Assembly: GCA_041391505.1 (NCBI GenBank)
Contig: JAWKNW010000001.1
Coordinates: 62,001 to 126,000, forward strand
DNA from: Rhodothermales bacterium
GTDB lineage: Bacteria > Bacteroidota > Rhodothermia > Rhodothermales > JAHQVL01
Direction of reading: 5' to 3'
Length of the DNA stretch: 64,000 bases
Shown here: piece by piece, positions 52,179-60,674 of the stretch
Layout: every line of letters begins with the position of its first letter
Position numbering within the stretch: the stretch's first letter is position 1
The notes under the pieces: model-generated
Told to the model about the DNA's origin: nothing
Database searches by the model: none
Seen by the model: only the letters and a program-made list of their open reading frames with translations
Program-made: the position numbers and the translations under genes

Positions 52179-52260
52179 AGGGTCTGGCAGGACGCTATGC
52201 ATGGTCTTCTATCCGCCCCTGCCCGGGCGGGGGCCTTAGAAAAAGCGCCTGTCAGACCCT
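52179..52260. terminator. Long bidirectional terminator-like hairpin between convergent amt and ABC-F genes
   Basis: AGGGTCTGGCAGGACGC (52179-52195) pairs with GCGCCTGTCAGACCCT (52245-52260) apart from one G-T/A-type change and one extra base. Inside lies a GC-rich imperfect palindrome, CCGCCCCTGCCCGGGCGGGG (52213-52232). On the minus strand the structure is followed by CTCTTTTCGTT. Confidence 0.65.
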
Positions 52261-52264
52261 CCTC

Positions 52265-54166
52265 TTATTGGGCCAACTCACCCAGCTCCGCCCATCGCTC
52301 CAGATCCAGTTCGAGCTGGCGGTCGAGGGTACCCAGTTCTTCGTACAGCGTCTGTATCCGCGCAAAATCCGTGGCGTACGTTTCCAGATCGGCCGCCAGT
52401 TGCGCCTTGCGCTGCTCGGCCTCCGCGATGCGGGTCTCGAGCGCCTCGAACTCCAGCCGTTCCTTGTAGGACAACTTCCGCGGCCGGGGTTCGTCGCGCG
52501 GCTTTTCTTTTTCAGGCGTCGCCGTCTCCACCTTTTTTTTCGCGGCGGCGGCGGCCTCCCGATCCGCGCGTCCACGCTGCTCGAGATACGCGGCGTAATT
52601 GCCGGGATACGCCTTGATCCGCCCTTCCTCCTCGAAGCTGAAGATGTGCTCGACCGTCCGATCCAGGAAATACCGGTCGTGGGAGACCACGATCAGGCAC
52701 CCGTCGAATGCATCGAGGTAATGCTCCAGCGCGATGAGCGTCGGCAGGTCGAAATCGTTGGTAGGCTCGTCGAGCAGCAGGACATTGGGTGCGCCCATGA
52801 GCAGGTGCAGCAGGTAAAGCCGCCGCCGCTCGCCGCCGGACAGGCTGGCGATGTAGGCGTACTGGGTCGCCGGCGGAAATAAAAACCGCTCCATCATCTG
52901 GCCGGCCGTGATCACGTCGCCATCCGCCGTCTTGACGACCTCCGCCACTTCCTTGATGTATTCGATGGCCCTCAGATCGTCCTTGAGCGCGCGGCTCTCC
53001 TGATCGTAGTACCCGAGCACGACCGTCTGCCCGCGGTCCACCACCCCCGCATCGGGCTGGACGGCGCCGGCGATGATGTCGAGCAGCGTGGTTTTCCCCG
53101 TCCCGTTGGGTCCGATAATGCCGATGCGATCGCCCTTCTCGAAAGTGTGGCTGAAATCGGCGATCAGGATCTGGTCGTCGTACGCCTTCGAGATGCCGGC
53201 GAGGTCGAACACCTTGTTTCCGAGGCGGGAGGACGCCGCGGAGACCTTCAATTCCTTCTCGGCGGCCTCGCGCGGGGCATCCAGCAGCGCGTGCGCCCGA
53301 TCGACGCGCGCTTTCTGCTTGGTGGTGCGCGCCTTGGCGCCGCGGCGCAGCCAGGCCAGTTCCTGCCGCATGAGGCCCTGGCGCTTCTGTTCTTCGGTCG
53401 CCCGCTGTTCTTCCCGCTCGGCCTTTTTCTCGAGGTAGTACGAGTAGTTGCCCTGGAAACGGTGCGTGCGCCCGCGTTCCAGTTCGAGCATGTTGTTCGT
53501 CACGCGATCCAGGAAGTACCGGTCGTGGGTGACCAGCAGGAGCGCCGACGTCATGCGGGCGAGATAGGACTCGAGCCACGCGATGGTCTCCGCGTCGAGA
53601 TGGTTGGTCGGCTCGTCGAGGATGAGCAGATCGGGGCGCAGGATGAGGGCCCGCGCCATGGCGACACGTTTGCGCTGGCCGCCGGACAGCGTCCCTACCA
53701 GGGCGGCTGTATCGGTGATGCCGAGCCGGCCCAGGATGGCTTCGGCGTGCGCCTCGAGTTCCCACCCGCCGGCCACCTCGAGTTCGTGGCCGAGATCGGA
53801 AACCCGCTCGATCAACGCCTCGTCCATCCCCCCGCTCGCATTCAGCAGCGACACAGCCTCTTCATAGTCGTGCAGCCGGCGCATCACCGGATCGCCCTGG
53901 TCGAACACGGCGTCGAGCACCGACATCGTTTCGTCGAATGCCGGCTGCTGCGGGAGGTAGGCGATACGCGCGTCGTTGGAGCGCCAGACGCGTCCTTCGT
54001 CCGCCGGCTCGACGCCGGCGATGATGCGGAGCAGGGTCGTCTTCCCCGACCCGTTCGGCCCGATGACGCCCATTTTTTCGGACGGCTCGAGGCTGAAGGT
54101 CACGCCCTCGAGCAAGGGCTTCATGTCGTACCGTTTGACGACGCCCTCCAGGGTAAGAATACTCAA
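52265..54166 (-). CDS. ABC-F family ATPase (Uup type)
   Basis: 633 residues with two ABC ATPase domains. Domain 1 has IGPNGSGKTTLLRIIAG, LSGGQRKRVAMARALILRP and LLILDEPTNHLDAETIAWLE. Domain 2 has IGPNGTGKTTLLDIIAG and LSGGERRRLYLLHLLMG. A C-terminal coiled coil (RLEFEALETRIAEAEQRKAQ) is the DNA/RNA-binding tail of Uup. Proteins of this type act on the ribosome or on DNA rather than in transport; there is no membrane domain. The start codon is TTG at 54166 with no clear ribosome site, next to a repeat element (54182-54242). Confidence 0.92.
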   Translation of the reverse strand: MSILTLEGVVKRYDMKPLLEGVTFSLEPSEKMGVIGPNGSGKTTLLRIIAGVEPADEGRVWRSNDARIAYLPQQPAFDETMSVLDAVFDQGDPVMRRLHDYEEAVSLLNASGGMDEALIERVSDLGHELEVAGGWELEAHAEAILGRLGITDTAALVGTLSGGQRKRVAMARALILRPDLLILDEPTNHLDAETIAWLESYLARMTSALLLVTHDRYFLDRVTNNMLELERGRTHRFQGNYSYYLEKKAEREEQRATEEQKRQGLMRQELAWLRRGAKARTTKQKARVDRAHALLDAPREAAEKELKVSAASSRLGNKVFDLAGISKAYDDQILIADFSHTFEKGDRIGIIGPNGTGKTTLLDIIAGAVQPDAGVVDRGQTVVLGYYDQESRALKDDLRAIEYIKEVAEVVKTADGDVITAGQMMERFLFPPATQYAYIASLSGGERRRLYLLHLLMGAPNVLLLDEPTNDFDLPTLIALEHYLDAFDGCLIVVSHDRYFLDRTVEHIFSFEEEGRIKAYPGNYAAYLEQRGRADREAAAAAKKKVETATPEKEKPRDEPRPRKLSYKERLEFEALETRIAEAEQRKAQLAADLETYATDFARIQTLYEELGTLDRQLELDLERWAELGELAQ

Positions 54167-54181
54167 GATCGTTGCGGGTTC

Positions 54182-54242
54182 AAGGTTCGAGGTTCACGGT
54201 TCAAGGTGTCCGATCATGCTTGAACCGTGAACCTAGAACCTT
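54182..54242. repeat. Family B intergenic hairpin (GGTTCAAGG type, copy 1)
   Basis: Stem of 24 pairs with a single mismatch: 54182-54205 against 54219-54242, whose inner 15 pairs (GGTTCACGGTTCAAG with CTTGAACCGTGAACC) are perfect. The left arm is made of GGTTC units (GGTTCAAGGTTCGAGGTTC) in near-tandem. It lies between the metG stop and the TTG start of the ABC-F gene. Confidence 0.75.
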
Positions 54243-54268
54243 ACACGCGCCGGGCGTCAGCCCGAGCG

Positions 54269-56362
54269 CTACAGCACGGGCGCGCCGTCTTCGCCTTCGG
54301 AGTGGATGAGGCAGAGCTTGCCGTCGCGATTTTCGGCCATGAGCACCATGCCCTGGCTCTCGAAGCCCCGCAGTTTGCGCGGCGCGAGGTTGGCGACCAC
54401 GACCACGCGTTTGCCGATCAGCTCCTCCGGCTTCATCTGTTCGGCGACGCCGGAGAGGATCTGCCGGGTCTCGAAACCGAGGTCGATTTCCAGGCGCAGG
54501 AGCTTGTCGGCTTTCGGGACCCGTTCGGCGACCTTGATGGTGCCCATCCGCAAATCCAGCTTCGCGAAGTCGTCGTACACGATCTCCCCTTTCATCGGGG
54601 CGTAGGGCGCCGCCGGCGGCGCTTCGGGCTCGCCGGCGTGGAGTTTCTGGAGCTGGGCTTCGATGACGCTGTCCTCGATCTTGTTGAACAGGATGATGGG
54701 GGCTCCGAGGGCATGGCCGGGCTCGAGCAGCGGCTGGCCGGCTTCGTTCCACCCGAGGCCGCCTTTCGCAAAGCCGGGCAGGCTGGGGCGAATGTCCCGT
54801 AGCTTGAGCATGTCGCGCATCCGCGCCGCCGCGTGCGGCAGCACCGGCTCGATGAGGATCGAGAGCGCGGCGCAGAGCTGCAGCGACACATGGATGGTGT
54901 TGCCGCAGGCCTGCATGTTCGTTTTGCGGCTGTGCCAGGGCTCCGTGTCGTTGAAATACTTGTTGCCGAGCCGCGCCAGGTTCATGGTCTCGAACACCGC
55001 TTCGCGGTTGCGGAAGGCCTCGTACGAGGCGCCGATACGATGCGGAAAGCCGGCGAGCGCGGAAAGCGCCTCGTGGTCGTCGCGGCTCGGATTTTCAAGC
55101 GGCGGCACCCGGCCGTCGAAGTACCGGTCGGCAAACGTCATCGTGCGATTGACGAAGTTGCCCAGGATGTCCGCGAGTTCGGAGTTGACGCGGGCCTGAA
55201 AATCGCTCCAGCTGAAATCCGCGTCCTTCGTTTCGGGGAGCGTCGTGGCGAGGGCGTAGCGCAGCAGGTCGGGGTCGAACGCCTCAAGGTATTCATGAAG
55301 CCAGACGGCCCAATTGCGGCTGGTAGAGAGCTTTTTGCCCTCGATGTTGAGAAACTCGTTCGCCGGCACGTTTTCGGGCACCACGAAGTCGCCGTGCGCC
55401 ATGAGCATCGCCGGAAACATCAGGCAGTGGAAAACAATGTTGTCCTTGCCGATGAAGTGGACGAGTTTCGTGTCCCGATCCTGCCAGTAGGTTTTCCACA
55501 GCTCCGGCTCTCCTTTCTGCGCGGCCCATTCGCGTGTCGACGAGATGTAGCCGATCGGCGCGTCGAACCAGACATAGATGACCTTGCCGGTCGCGTCCAC
55601 GCCGGCGGCGGCGGCGGAGTCTTCGGGCACCGGCACGCCCCAGGGGACGTCGCGGGTGATGGCGCGGTCCTTGAGCCCGTCGTTGAACCAGCTCTTGACC
55701 TGGCCCAGGACGTTCGGCTTCCACTCGGGATGCGTGGCGATCCATTGCTCGAGCATGGGCTGCATGTCGCCCAGCGGGAGGTACCAGTGCGTGGTCTCGC
55801 GCAGTTCCGGGGTCGCGTCGGAGAGCGCGCTGCGGGGGTTGAGGAGTTCGAGCGGACTCAGCGCCGTCCCGCATTTTTCACACTGGTCGCCATAGGCGTC
55901 GTCGTACCCGCAGTTCGGGCAGGTGCCGCGCACGAACCGGTCGGCCAGGAACATGCCGGCCTTGGGGTCGAAGAGTTGCTGCTCGGTGCGGGTCTTAAAC
56001 ACGCCCTTTTCGGCGAGCCGGCGGAAGAAATCCTGGCTCGTCTCCCGATGCACATCGGCCGTGGTGCGGCTGTAGTGGTCGAAGCTCATCCCGAACCGCT
56101 CGAAGCTCTCCTTGATCATCGGGTGGTAGCGGTCGACGATATCCTGCGGGGTGATACCCTGGCTCTGGGCGCGGATCATGATCGCCACGCCCAGTTCGTC
56201 CGATCCCCCCACAAAGACGATATCGCGCCCCATCAGGCGCTGGTAGCGGACGTAGAGGTCGGCCGGCAGGTACGCGCCGGCGAGGTGGCCGATGTGGATC
56301 GGCCCGTTGGCATACGGCAGGGCCGCGGTGACGAGGATGCGCTTGAAGTCGGAATCAGGCAT
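54269..56362 (-). CDS. metG: Methionyl-tRNA synthetase
   Basis: Charges tRNA-Met. 697 residues from ATG 56362, where the conserved ILVTAALPYANGPIHIGHLA begins within ten residues; the in-frame extension to 56458 is not conserved. HIGHL is the ATP-binding HIGH motif. A four-cysteine zinc knuckle CPNCGYDDAYGDQCEKCG and the KLSTSR loop (KMSKS equivalent) follow. The C-terminus bears a Trbp111/EMAP-II tRNA-binding domain (DFAKLDLRMGTIKVAERVP), as in long dimeric bacterial enzymes. No T-box or riboswitch is evident upstream. Confidence 0.96.
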   Translation of the reverse strand: MPDSDFKRILVTAALPYANGPIHIGHLAGAYLPADLYVRYQRLMGRDIVFVGGSDELGVAIMIRAQSQGITPQDIVDRYHPMIKESFERFGMSFDHYSRTTADVHRETSQDFFRRLAEKGVFKTRTEQQLFDPKAGMFLADRFVRGTCPNCGYDDAYGDQCEKCGTALSPLELLNPRSALSDATPELRETTHWYLPLGDMQPMLEQWIATHPEWKPNVLGQVKSWFNDGLKDRAITRDVPWGVPVPEDSAAAAGVDATGKVIYVWFDAPIGYISSTREWAAQKGEPELWKTYWQDRDTKLVHFIGKDNIVFHCLMFPAMLMAHGDFVVPENVPANEFLNIEGKKLSTSRNWAVWLHEYLEAFDPDLLRYALATTLPETKDADFSWSDFQARVNSELADILGNFVNRTMTFADRYFDGRVPPLENPSRDDHEALSALAGFPHRIGASYEAFRNREAVFETMNLARLGNKYFNDTEPWHSRKTNMQACGNTIHVSLQLCAALSILIEPVLPHAAARMRDMLKLRDIRPSLPGFAKGGLGWNEAGQPLLEPGHALGAPIILFNKIEDSVIEAQLQKLHAGEPEAPPAAPYAPMKGEIVYDDFAKLDLRMGTIKVAERVPKADKLLRLEIDLGFETRQILSGVAEQMKPEELIGKRVVVVANLAPRKLRGFESQGMVLMAENRDGKLCLIHSEGEDGAPVL

Positions 56363-56591
56363 GGAGTCTGGGGCCTCGACGGGGATGCTATCAGTCTGCA
56401 CAGGGCTCCGAAGAGCGATTGGCTTATAAACCGACCTGTCGTAGAAGGATCCTCGCATTGGGCCCCTGAAACCGCAAAGCGCTTCGATTCGGACCCTCCG
56501 TGGCGATTATTCAGACAACCGTCATAAACATCCACGACCGCATCGAGTACTTTTGTCTCTCCGCATCCGTCCGTCGTTCCGCAATCAACGC

Positions 56592-57197
56592 ATGAGCGAT
56601 TTACCCCGAGACCGCCGCAGCGCCTCCGTAGCGCGCAACACGGCCGAAACCCGGATCTCGTTGACCTTCTGCCTCGATGGCGCAGGGGGCGGCACGCGCG
56701 CCACCGGTGTCGGCTTTCTGGATCACATGCTCGACCTCTTCGCACGCCACGGCCAGTTCGACCTGGACGTGACCTGCGCCGGCGACCTGCAGGTTGACGA
56801 TCATCATTCCGTGGAAGACGTCGGGATCGCGCTGGGCATGGCCTTCCACGAGGCGCTGGGCGACAAAGCGTTCATCAACCGGTACGGCCACGCGTACGTC
56901 CCGATGGACGAGGCGCTGGCCCGGGCCGTGGTCGACCTGTCCGGCCGGTTTTACCTCCACTTTTCGGCGGGTTTCACGCGGGAGCGGGTGGGCGACCTCT
57001 CGACCGAACTGGTGCGGCACTTCTGGTACAGCTTCGCCGAGCAGGCCCGCATGAACCTGCACATCGATCTGCTGCAGGGCGACAACGCGCATCATCAGAT
57101 CGAGGCCATTTTTAAGGCCGTAGCCCGCGCTTTGCGTGCCGCCGTCCGCAGGGAAGACGGAAATGCACGAATGCCTTCTACGAAGGGGGTTTTGTGA
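56592..57197 (+). CDS. hisB: Imidazoleglycerol-phosphate dehydratase
   Basis: Sixth step of histidine synthesis: dehydrates imidazole glycerol phosphate to imidazole acetol phosphate. 201 residues of the monofunctional type (no phosphatase domain). GVGFLDHMLDLFARHG, DDHHSVEDVGIALG and GDNAHHQIEAIFKA bear the manganese-binding histidines. ATG 56592 gives the standard start before RRSASVARNTAETRI; frame 56553 adds an unsupported leader. First gene of the his cluster with proC, hisH, hisA and hisF. Confidence 0.95.
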   Translation: MSDLPRDRRSASVARNTAETRISLTFCLDGAGGGTRATGVGFLDHMLDLFARHGQFDLDVTCAGDLQVDDHHSVEDVGIALGMAFHEALGDKAFINRYGHAYVPMDEALARAVVDLSGRFYLHFSAGFTRERVGDLSTELVRHFWYSFAEQARMNLHIDLLQGDNAHHQIEAIFKAVARALRAAVRREDGNARMPSTKGVL

Positions 57198-57198
57198 G

Positions 57199-57293
57199 AT
57201 ACAGGATCCTTGATACCTGATCCTTGATGCTGGATCTCCGCGTTCCAGCATCCCGCATCCAGCATCCTGCATCCTGCAACCAGCATCCAGCAG
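57199..57293. repeat. Family A intergenic hairpin of short degenerate units (copy 3), inside the his cluster
   Basis: Fills the gap between hisB and proC. Left half: GGATCCTTGATACCTGATCC and TTGATGCTGGATC words. Right half: CCAGCATCCCGCATCCAGC and ATCCTGCATCCTGC. The halves can pair over part of their length, so a hairpin in the mRNA is plausible. It ends one base before the proC ATG. Confidence 0.7.
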
Positions 57294-57294
57294 C

Positions 57295-58128
57295 ATGAAA
57301 GCACTCGAAAACGCCGCCATCGCCATCGTCGGCGCCGGCAACATCGGACGCGCCCTGATCGGCGGCCTGCTCAAGGGGCATGACCTCGAGCCCGACCAGA
57401 TCCGCGCCTCGCGCCGCACCCGCGAGTCGCTCGACGAGCTGGAAATCCAGTTTCCCGGCATCCGCACCAGCGTCGAGAACACCGACGCCGTCGCCGGCGC
57501 GGACATCGTCATTCTCGCCATCAAGCCGCAGATGGCCTCGCGCGTCATCGGCGAGATCAAGAACAGCGTGCAGAACCACACGCTGATCGTTTCGGTGCTC
57601 GCCGGCGTGACGACCGCCACGCTCGTCGAACGCTTCGGCAAAAACCTGCCGGTGGTGCGGACCATGCCCAACACGCCGGCCCTCGTCGACGAAGGCGCCA
57701 CGGCCATCTGCGCCGGCTCGTTCGCCACCCCGGAAGACACCCAGAAGGCCCGCGCGATCTTTGAGGCGGTCGGACGCGTAGAAATCGTACCCGAATACCT
57801 GATGGACGCCGTGACGGGGCTGTCCGGCAGCGGCCCGGCATACATCTACATGGTGATCGAGGCGCTGACCGATGCCGGCGTCAAGCAGGGCCTCCCGCGC
57901 CCCATCGCATCGCGCCTGGCGGCACAGACGGTCTTCGGCGCCGCGAAACTCGTCATCGAAACCGGAAAACACCCCGCCATCCTGCGCGACGAAGTCACCA
58001 CCCCCGGCGGAACGACGATATCCGCCATCGCCGAACTCGAAAGCCACGGGCTCCGCACCATGCTGATCAACGCCGTAGCCACCGCCACGGCCCGATCTAA
58101 GGAATTGAGCCAGATCAACGATTTTTAG
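57295..58128 (+). CDS. proC: Pyrroline-5-carboxylate reductase
   Basis: Last step of proline synthesis: reduces pyrroline-5-carboxylate with NAD(P)H. 277 residues. The N-terminal Rossmann motif is IAIVGAGNIGRALIGGLLKG. Further on come VVRTMPNTPALVDEGATAI and the C-terminal dimer/active-site part, TGLSGSGPAYIYMVIEALTD, then VTTPGGTTISAIAELESHG. It sits between hisB and hisH on the same strand, which is not the usual his operon order. The gap before it contains a family A repeat, and the gap after it (58129-58249) a family B repeat. Confidence 0.95.
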   Translation: MKALENAAIAIVGAGNIGRALIGGLLKGHDLEPDQIRASRRTRESLDELEIQFPGIRTSVENTDAVAGADIVILAIKPQMASRVIGEIKNSVQNHTLIVSVLAGVTTATLVERFGKNLPVVRTMPNTPALVDEGATAICAGSFATPEDTQKARAIFEAVGRVEIVPEYLMDAVTGLSGSGPAYIYMVIEALTDAGVKQGLPRPIASRLAAQTVFGAAKLVIETGKHPAILRDEVTTPGGTTISAIAELESHGLRTMLINAVATATARSKELSQINDF

Positions 58129-58150
58129 CGGCCGGCGGCCGCCAAAAAAT

Positions 58151-58243
58151 CGGTTCGACGTTCCGTGTTCGAGGTTCAAGGCGCGTTGAGCAGAAGCGAA
58201 TACGGCGGAATCCTTTAACCTTAAACCTGCCCACCTTAAACCC
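58151..58243. repeat. Family B intergenic hairpin (GGTTCAAGG type, copy 2), inside the his cluster
   Basis: Left half: CGGTTCGACGTTCCGTGTTC, then GAGGTTCAAGG (58171-58181). Right half: CCTTTAACCTTAAACCTG, then CCACCTTAAACCC. The arms pair imperfectly with a loop of about 30 bases. It lies between proC and hisH, ending seven bases before the hisH ATG. Confidence 0.6.
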
Positions 58244-58249
58244 TTCACC

Positions 58250-58924
58250 ATGCTCTGCATCATCGACTACGGGATCGGGAATTTGCGTTCCATGGAGAAG
58301 GCGGTCGAGGCCGTCGGTGCGGAGGTGGTGCGGTCGGACGACCCGGCCGTGATCGCCGAGGCCTCGCATGTGATCCTGCCGGGCGTCGGGGCCTTCGGCG
58401 CGTGCGCGGACGAGATCCGCCGGCGCGACCTGGAGGGGCCGATCCATGCCGCCATCGCGTCCGGAAAGCCGTTTCTCGGGGTGTGCGTCGGGATGCAGCT
58501 GCTGTTCGACTACAGCGAGGAGATGGGCCGGCACGAGGGCCTCGGCTACCTGCCGGGCCGTGTCATCAAGTTTTTGCCTTCGTACGCGGCCATGGCCGTC
58601 GCCGGCGACGACGCCGCCCCGGAGATCCCGCTCGCGGAGGGCCCGGCGCCGCTGAAAATCCCGCATATGGGCTGGAACAGCCTCGCCATCGAACGCGAGA
58701 CGCCGCTGCTCGACGGGCTGCCGGACGCGCCCTTCTTCTACTTCGTCCATTCGTACCACGCCGACGCCAACCGGCCGTCCGACGTGGTCGCGTCGACCCG
58801 CTACGGGCGCGATTTCCCCGCCGTCGTGGGTCGGAACAACGTCTATGGGGTCCAGTTCCACCCCGAGAAAAGCCACGACAACGGGCTCCGCATTTTGAAA
58901 AATTTTGCCTCGCTGCGCCCATGA
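58250..58924 (+). CDS. hisH: Imidazole glycerol phosphate synthase glutaminase subunit
   Basis: Glutamine amidotransferase that feeds ammonia to HisF. 224 residues, about 20 longer than usual because of an insertion near residues 100-125 (SYAAMAVAGDDAAPEIPLAE). Class I triad: Cys in GVCVGMQLLFDYSEE, His and Glu in VQFHPEKSHDNGLRIL. LPGVGAFGACADEI and IPHMGWNSL are standard. Its TGA overlaps the ATG of hisA (ATGA), a sign of coupled translation. Confidence 0.95.
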   Translation: MLCIIDYGIGNLRSMEKAVEAVGAEVVRSDDPAVIAEASHVILPGVGAFGACADEIRRRDLEGPIHAAIASGKPFLGVCVGMQLLFDYSEEMGRHEGLGYLPGRVIKFLPSYAAMAVAGDDAAPEIPLAEGPAPLKIPHMGWNSLAIERETPLLDGLPDAPFFYFVHSYHADANRPSDVVASTRYGRDFPAVVGRNNVYGVQFHPEKSHDNGLRILKNFASLRP

Positions 58925-59721
58925 CCACGCCCACCATGCTCGTCATTCCGGCGATCGACCTGCGCGGCGGACACTGCGTACGCCTCTACCAGGGCTCCTA
59001 CGAGCGCGAGACCATCTACTTCGACGACCCCGTCAAGATGGCCAAGCTCTGGCGCGTACAGAACGCCAAGGTGCTCCATGTCGTCGACCTCGACGCCGCC
59101 AAGGGGGCCGAGGCCGACGCGGACAACCGCCGCGTCATCCGTGAGATCTGCCAGAATCTCGACATCCCCGTCCAGCTCGGCGGCGGGATTCGCACCATCG
59201 AGGATGTCGAAGCCGCGCTCGACATGGGCATTTCCCGCGTCATCATCGGCACGGCGGCGGTCAAAAACCCCGATCTCGTCTCCGAGGCGATCGCGCGGTT
59301 CAAATCCCATCGCGTCGTCGTCGGGATCGATGCGCGCGACGGGGAAGTGCGCGTGGACGGGTGGACGAAGGGCAGCGGCATCGACGCCATCGAGCTGGCG
59401 CTGGACATGGAGGCGCGCGGATGCTGTCGTATCGTCTACACAGACATCAGCCGCGACGGCACCCTCGCCGGCCCCAACATCGACGCCTACCGCGAACTCG
59501 GCGGCCGGCTCTCCCGCTGCAAGATCACCGCGTCCGGCGGCGTCAGCGGGTATCGCGACCTGCTCGAACTCGCCACGCTCGCCCACCTGCGCGTCGACTC
59601 CGTCATCGTCGGCCGGGCGCTTTACGACAACAAATTCCCCTGCCAGAACATCTGGTGCTGGCACAAGAAGGATGATGTGAACCTGGACCGCTACAGCTCG
59701 GCCACGCTTCGCTCCTGCTAA
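58921..59721 (+). CDS. hisA: ProFAR isomerase (phosphoribosylformimino-AICAR isomerase)
   Basis: TIM-barrel isomerase, fourth step of histidine synthesis. 266 residues starting inside the hisH stop. It has LVIPAIDLRGGHCVRLYQG with the catalytic Asp, HVVDLDAAKGAEADADN, IPVQLGGGIRTIEDVEAALD, and TDISRDGTLAGPNIDAYREL with the second Asp. ITASGGVSGYRDL is the C-terminal phosphate-binding loop. The last 20 residues (KKDDVNLDRYSSATLRSC) are an extra tail. A longer frame from 58402 overlaps hisH entirely and is not real. Confidence 0.95.
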   Translation: MTTPTMLVIPAIDLRGGHCVRLYQGSYERETIYFDDPVKMAKLWRVQNAKVLHVVDLDAAKGAEADADNRRVIREICQNLDIPVQLGGGIRTIEDVEAALDMGISRVIIGTAAVKNPDLVSEAIARFKSHRVVVGIDARDGEVRVDGWTKGSGIDAIELALDMEARGCCRIVYTDISRDGTLAGPNIDAYRELGGRLSRCKITASGGVSGYRDLLELATLAHLRVDSVIVGRALYDNKFPCQNIWCWHKKDDVNLDRYSSATLRSC

Positions 59722-59731
59722 CCCACCCGTC

Positions 59732-60499
59732 ATGGTCGCCAAGCGCATCATCCCCTGTCTCGACGTCAACGAAGGCCGCGTGGTCAAGGGCGTTCAGTTC
59801 CTCGACCTGATCGACGCCGGCGACCCCGTGGAGCAGGCGCGGTTCTACAACGACTCCGGCGCCGACGAACTCGTCTTTCTCGACATCACGGCCACGCACG
59901 AGGGCCGCGGCATCATGCACGACGTCGTCCGCCGCACCGCCGACGAGGTCTTTATCCCCCTTACCGTCGGCGGCGGCCTGCGCACCATCGACGACATCCG
60001 CGCCATGCTCAACGCCGGCGCCGACAAGGTGTCGCTCAACTCGGCGGCGCTCAAGACGCCGGAGCTCATCACCGAGGGCGCGCGCGAATTCGGCGCGCAG
60101 TGCATCGTGGTGGCCATCGATGCGAAGCGCGTCTCCGACGATCCGCTCCGCTGGGAGATCTTTTCGCATGGCGGTCGCAAGCCCACCGGTATCGACGCCC
60201 TTGCCTGGGCGAAGGAGGCGGAATCGCGGGGCGCCGGCGAACTCCTCGTGACGTCCATGGACAAGGACGGGACGCGCGACGGGTACGACCTCGAACTGCT
60301 GCAGGCCCTCCACTGGCTCGTCAACATCCCCGTCATCGCCTCGGGAGGCGCCGGCACGCTGGACCATCTGCGCGACGGCCTGCTCGTCGGCAAGGCGGAC
60401 GCCGTCCTGGCCGCGTCGATCTTCCACTTCCGGGAGTTCACCATCCGCGAGGCCAAGTCCTATCTGCGCGAGGCCCACATCCACGTCCGCGCCGCCTGA
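59732..60499 (+). CDS. hisF: Imidazole glycerol phosphate synthase cyclase subunit
   Basis: Closes the imidazole ring with ammonia from HisH. 255 residues. AKRIIPCLDVNEGRVVKGVQ has the first catalytic Asp; DELVFLDITATHEGRG, IPLTVGGGLRTIDDIRAML and VVAIDAKRV (second Asp) follow. LVTSMDKDGTRDGYDLELL and IPVIASGGAGTLDHL end the barrel. It begins ten bases after hisA. The hisG, hisD, hisC, hisE and hisI genes are elsewhere. Confidence 0.96.
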   Translation: MVAKRIIPCLDVNEGRVVKGVQFLDLIDAGDPVEQARFYNDSGADELVFLDITATHEGRGIMHDVVRRTADEVFIPLTVGGGLRTIDDIRAMLNAGADKVSLNSAALKTPELITEGAREFGAQCIVVAIDAKRVSDDPLRWEIFSHGGRKPTGIDALAWAKEAESRGAGELLVTSMDKDGTRDGYDLELLQALHWLVNIPVIASGGAGTLDHLRDGLLVGKADAVLAASIFHFREFTIREAKSYLREAHIHVRAA

Positions 60500-60674
60500 G
60501 CCGGCATCCCGCTCCGACCTTTTTTCCCGCGGCGCACACTAGCCGGCGCAGTCGCAACGTTAAGCCCTTGTGTCCACGGTTCTCACGTCGCCCGTGGCTG
60601 CTGGCGCCGGCGGTTTGCGTACACGCTGCCGGCCATCCGATCGCTTGACCGCCCTTCCGCCGGAGGTATTACCC

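Noticed and set aside
54269..56362. KLSTS in place of KMSKS as a sign of a defective MetG
   Set aside because: Variation of this loop is normal in methionyl-tRNA synthetases of this group; all other motifs are intact.
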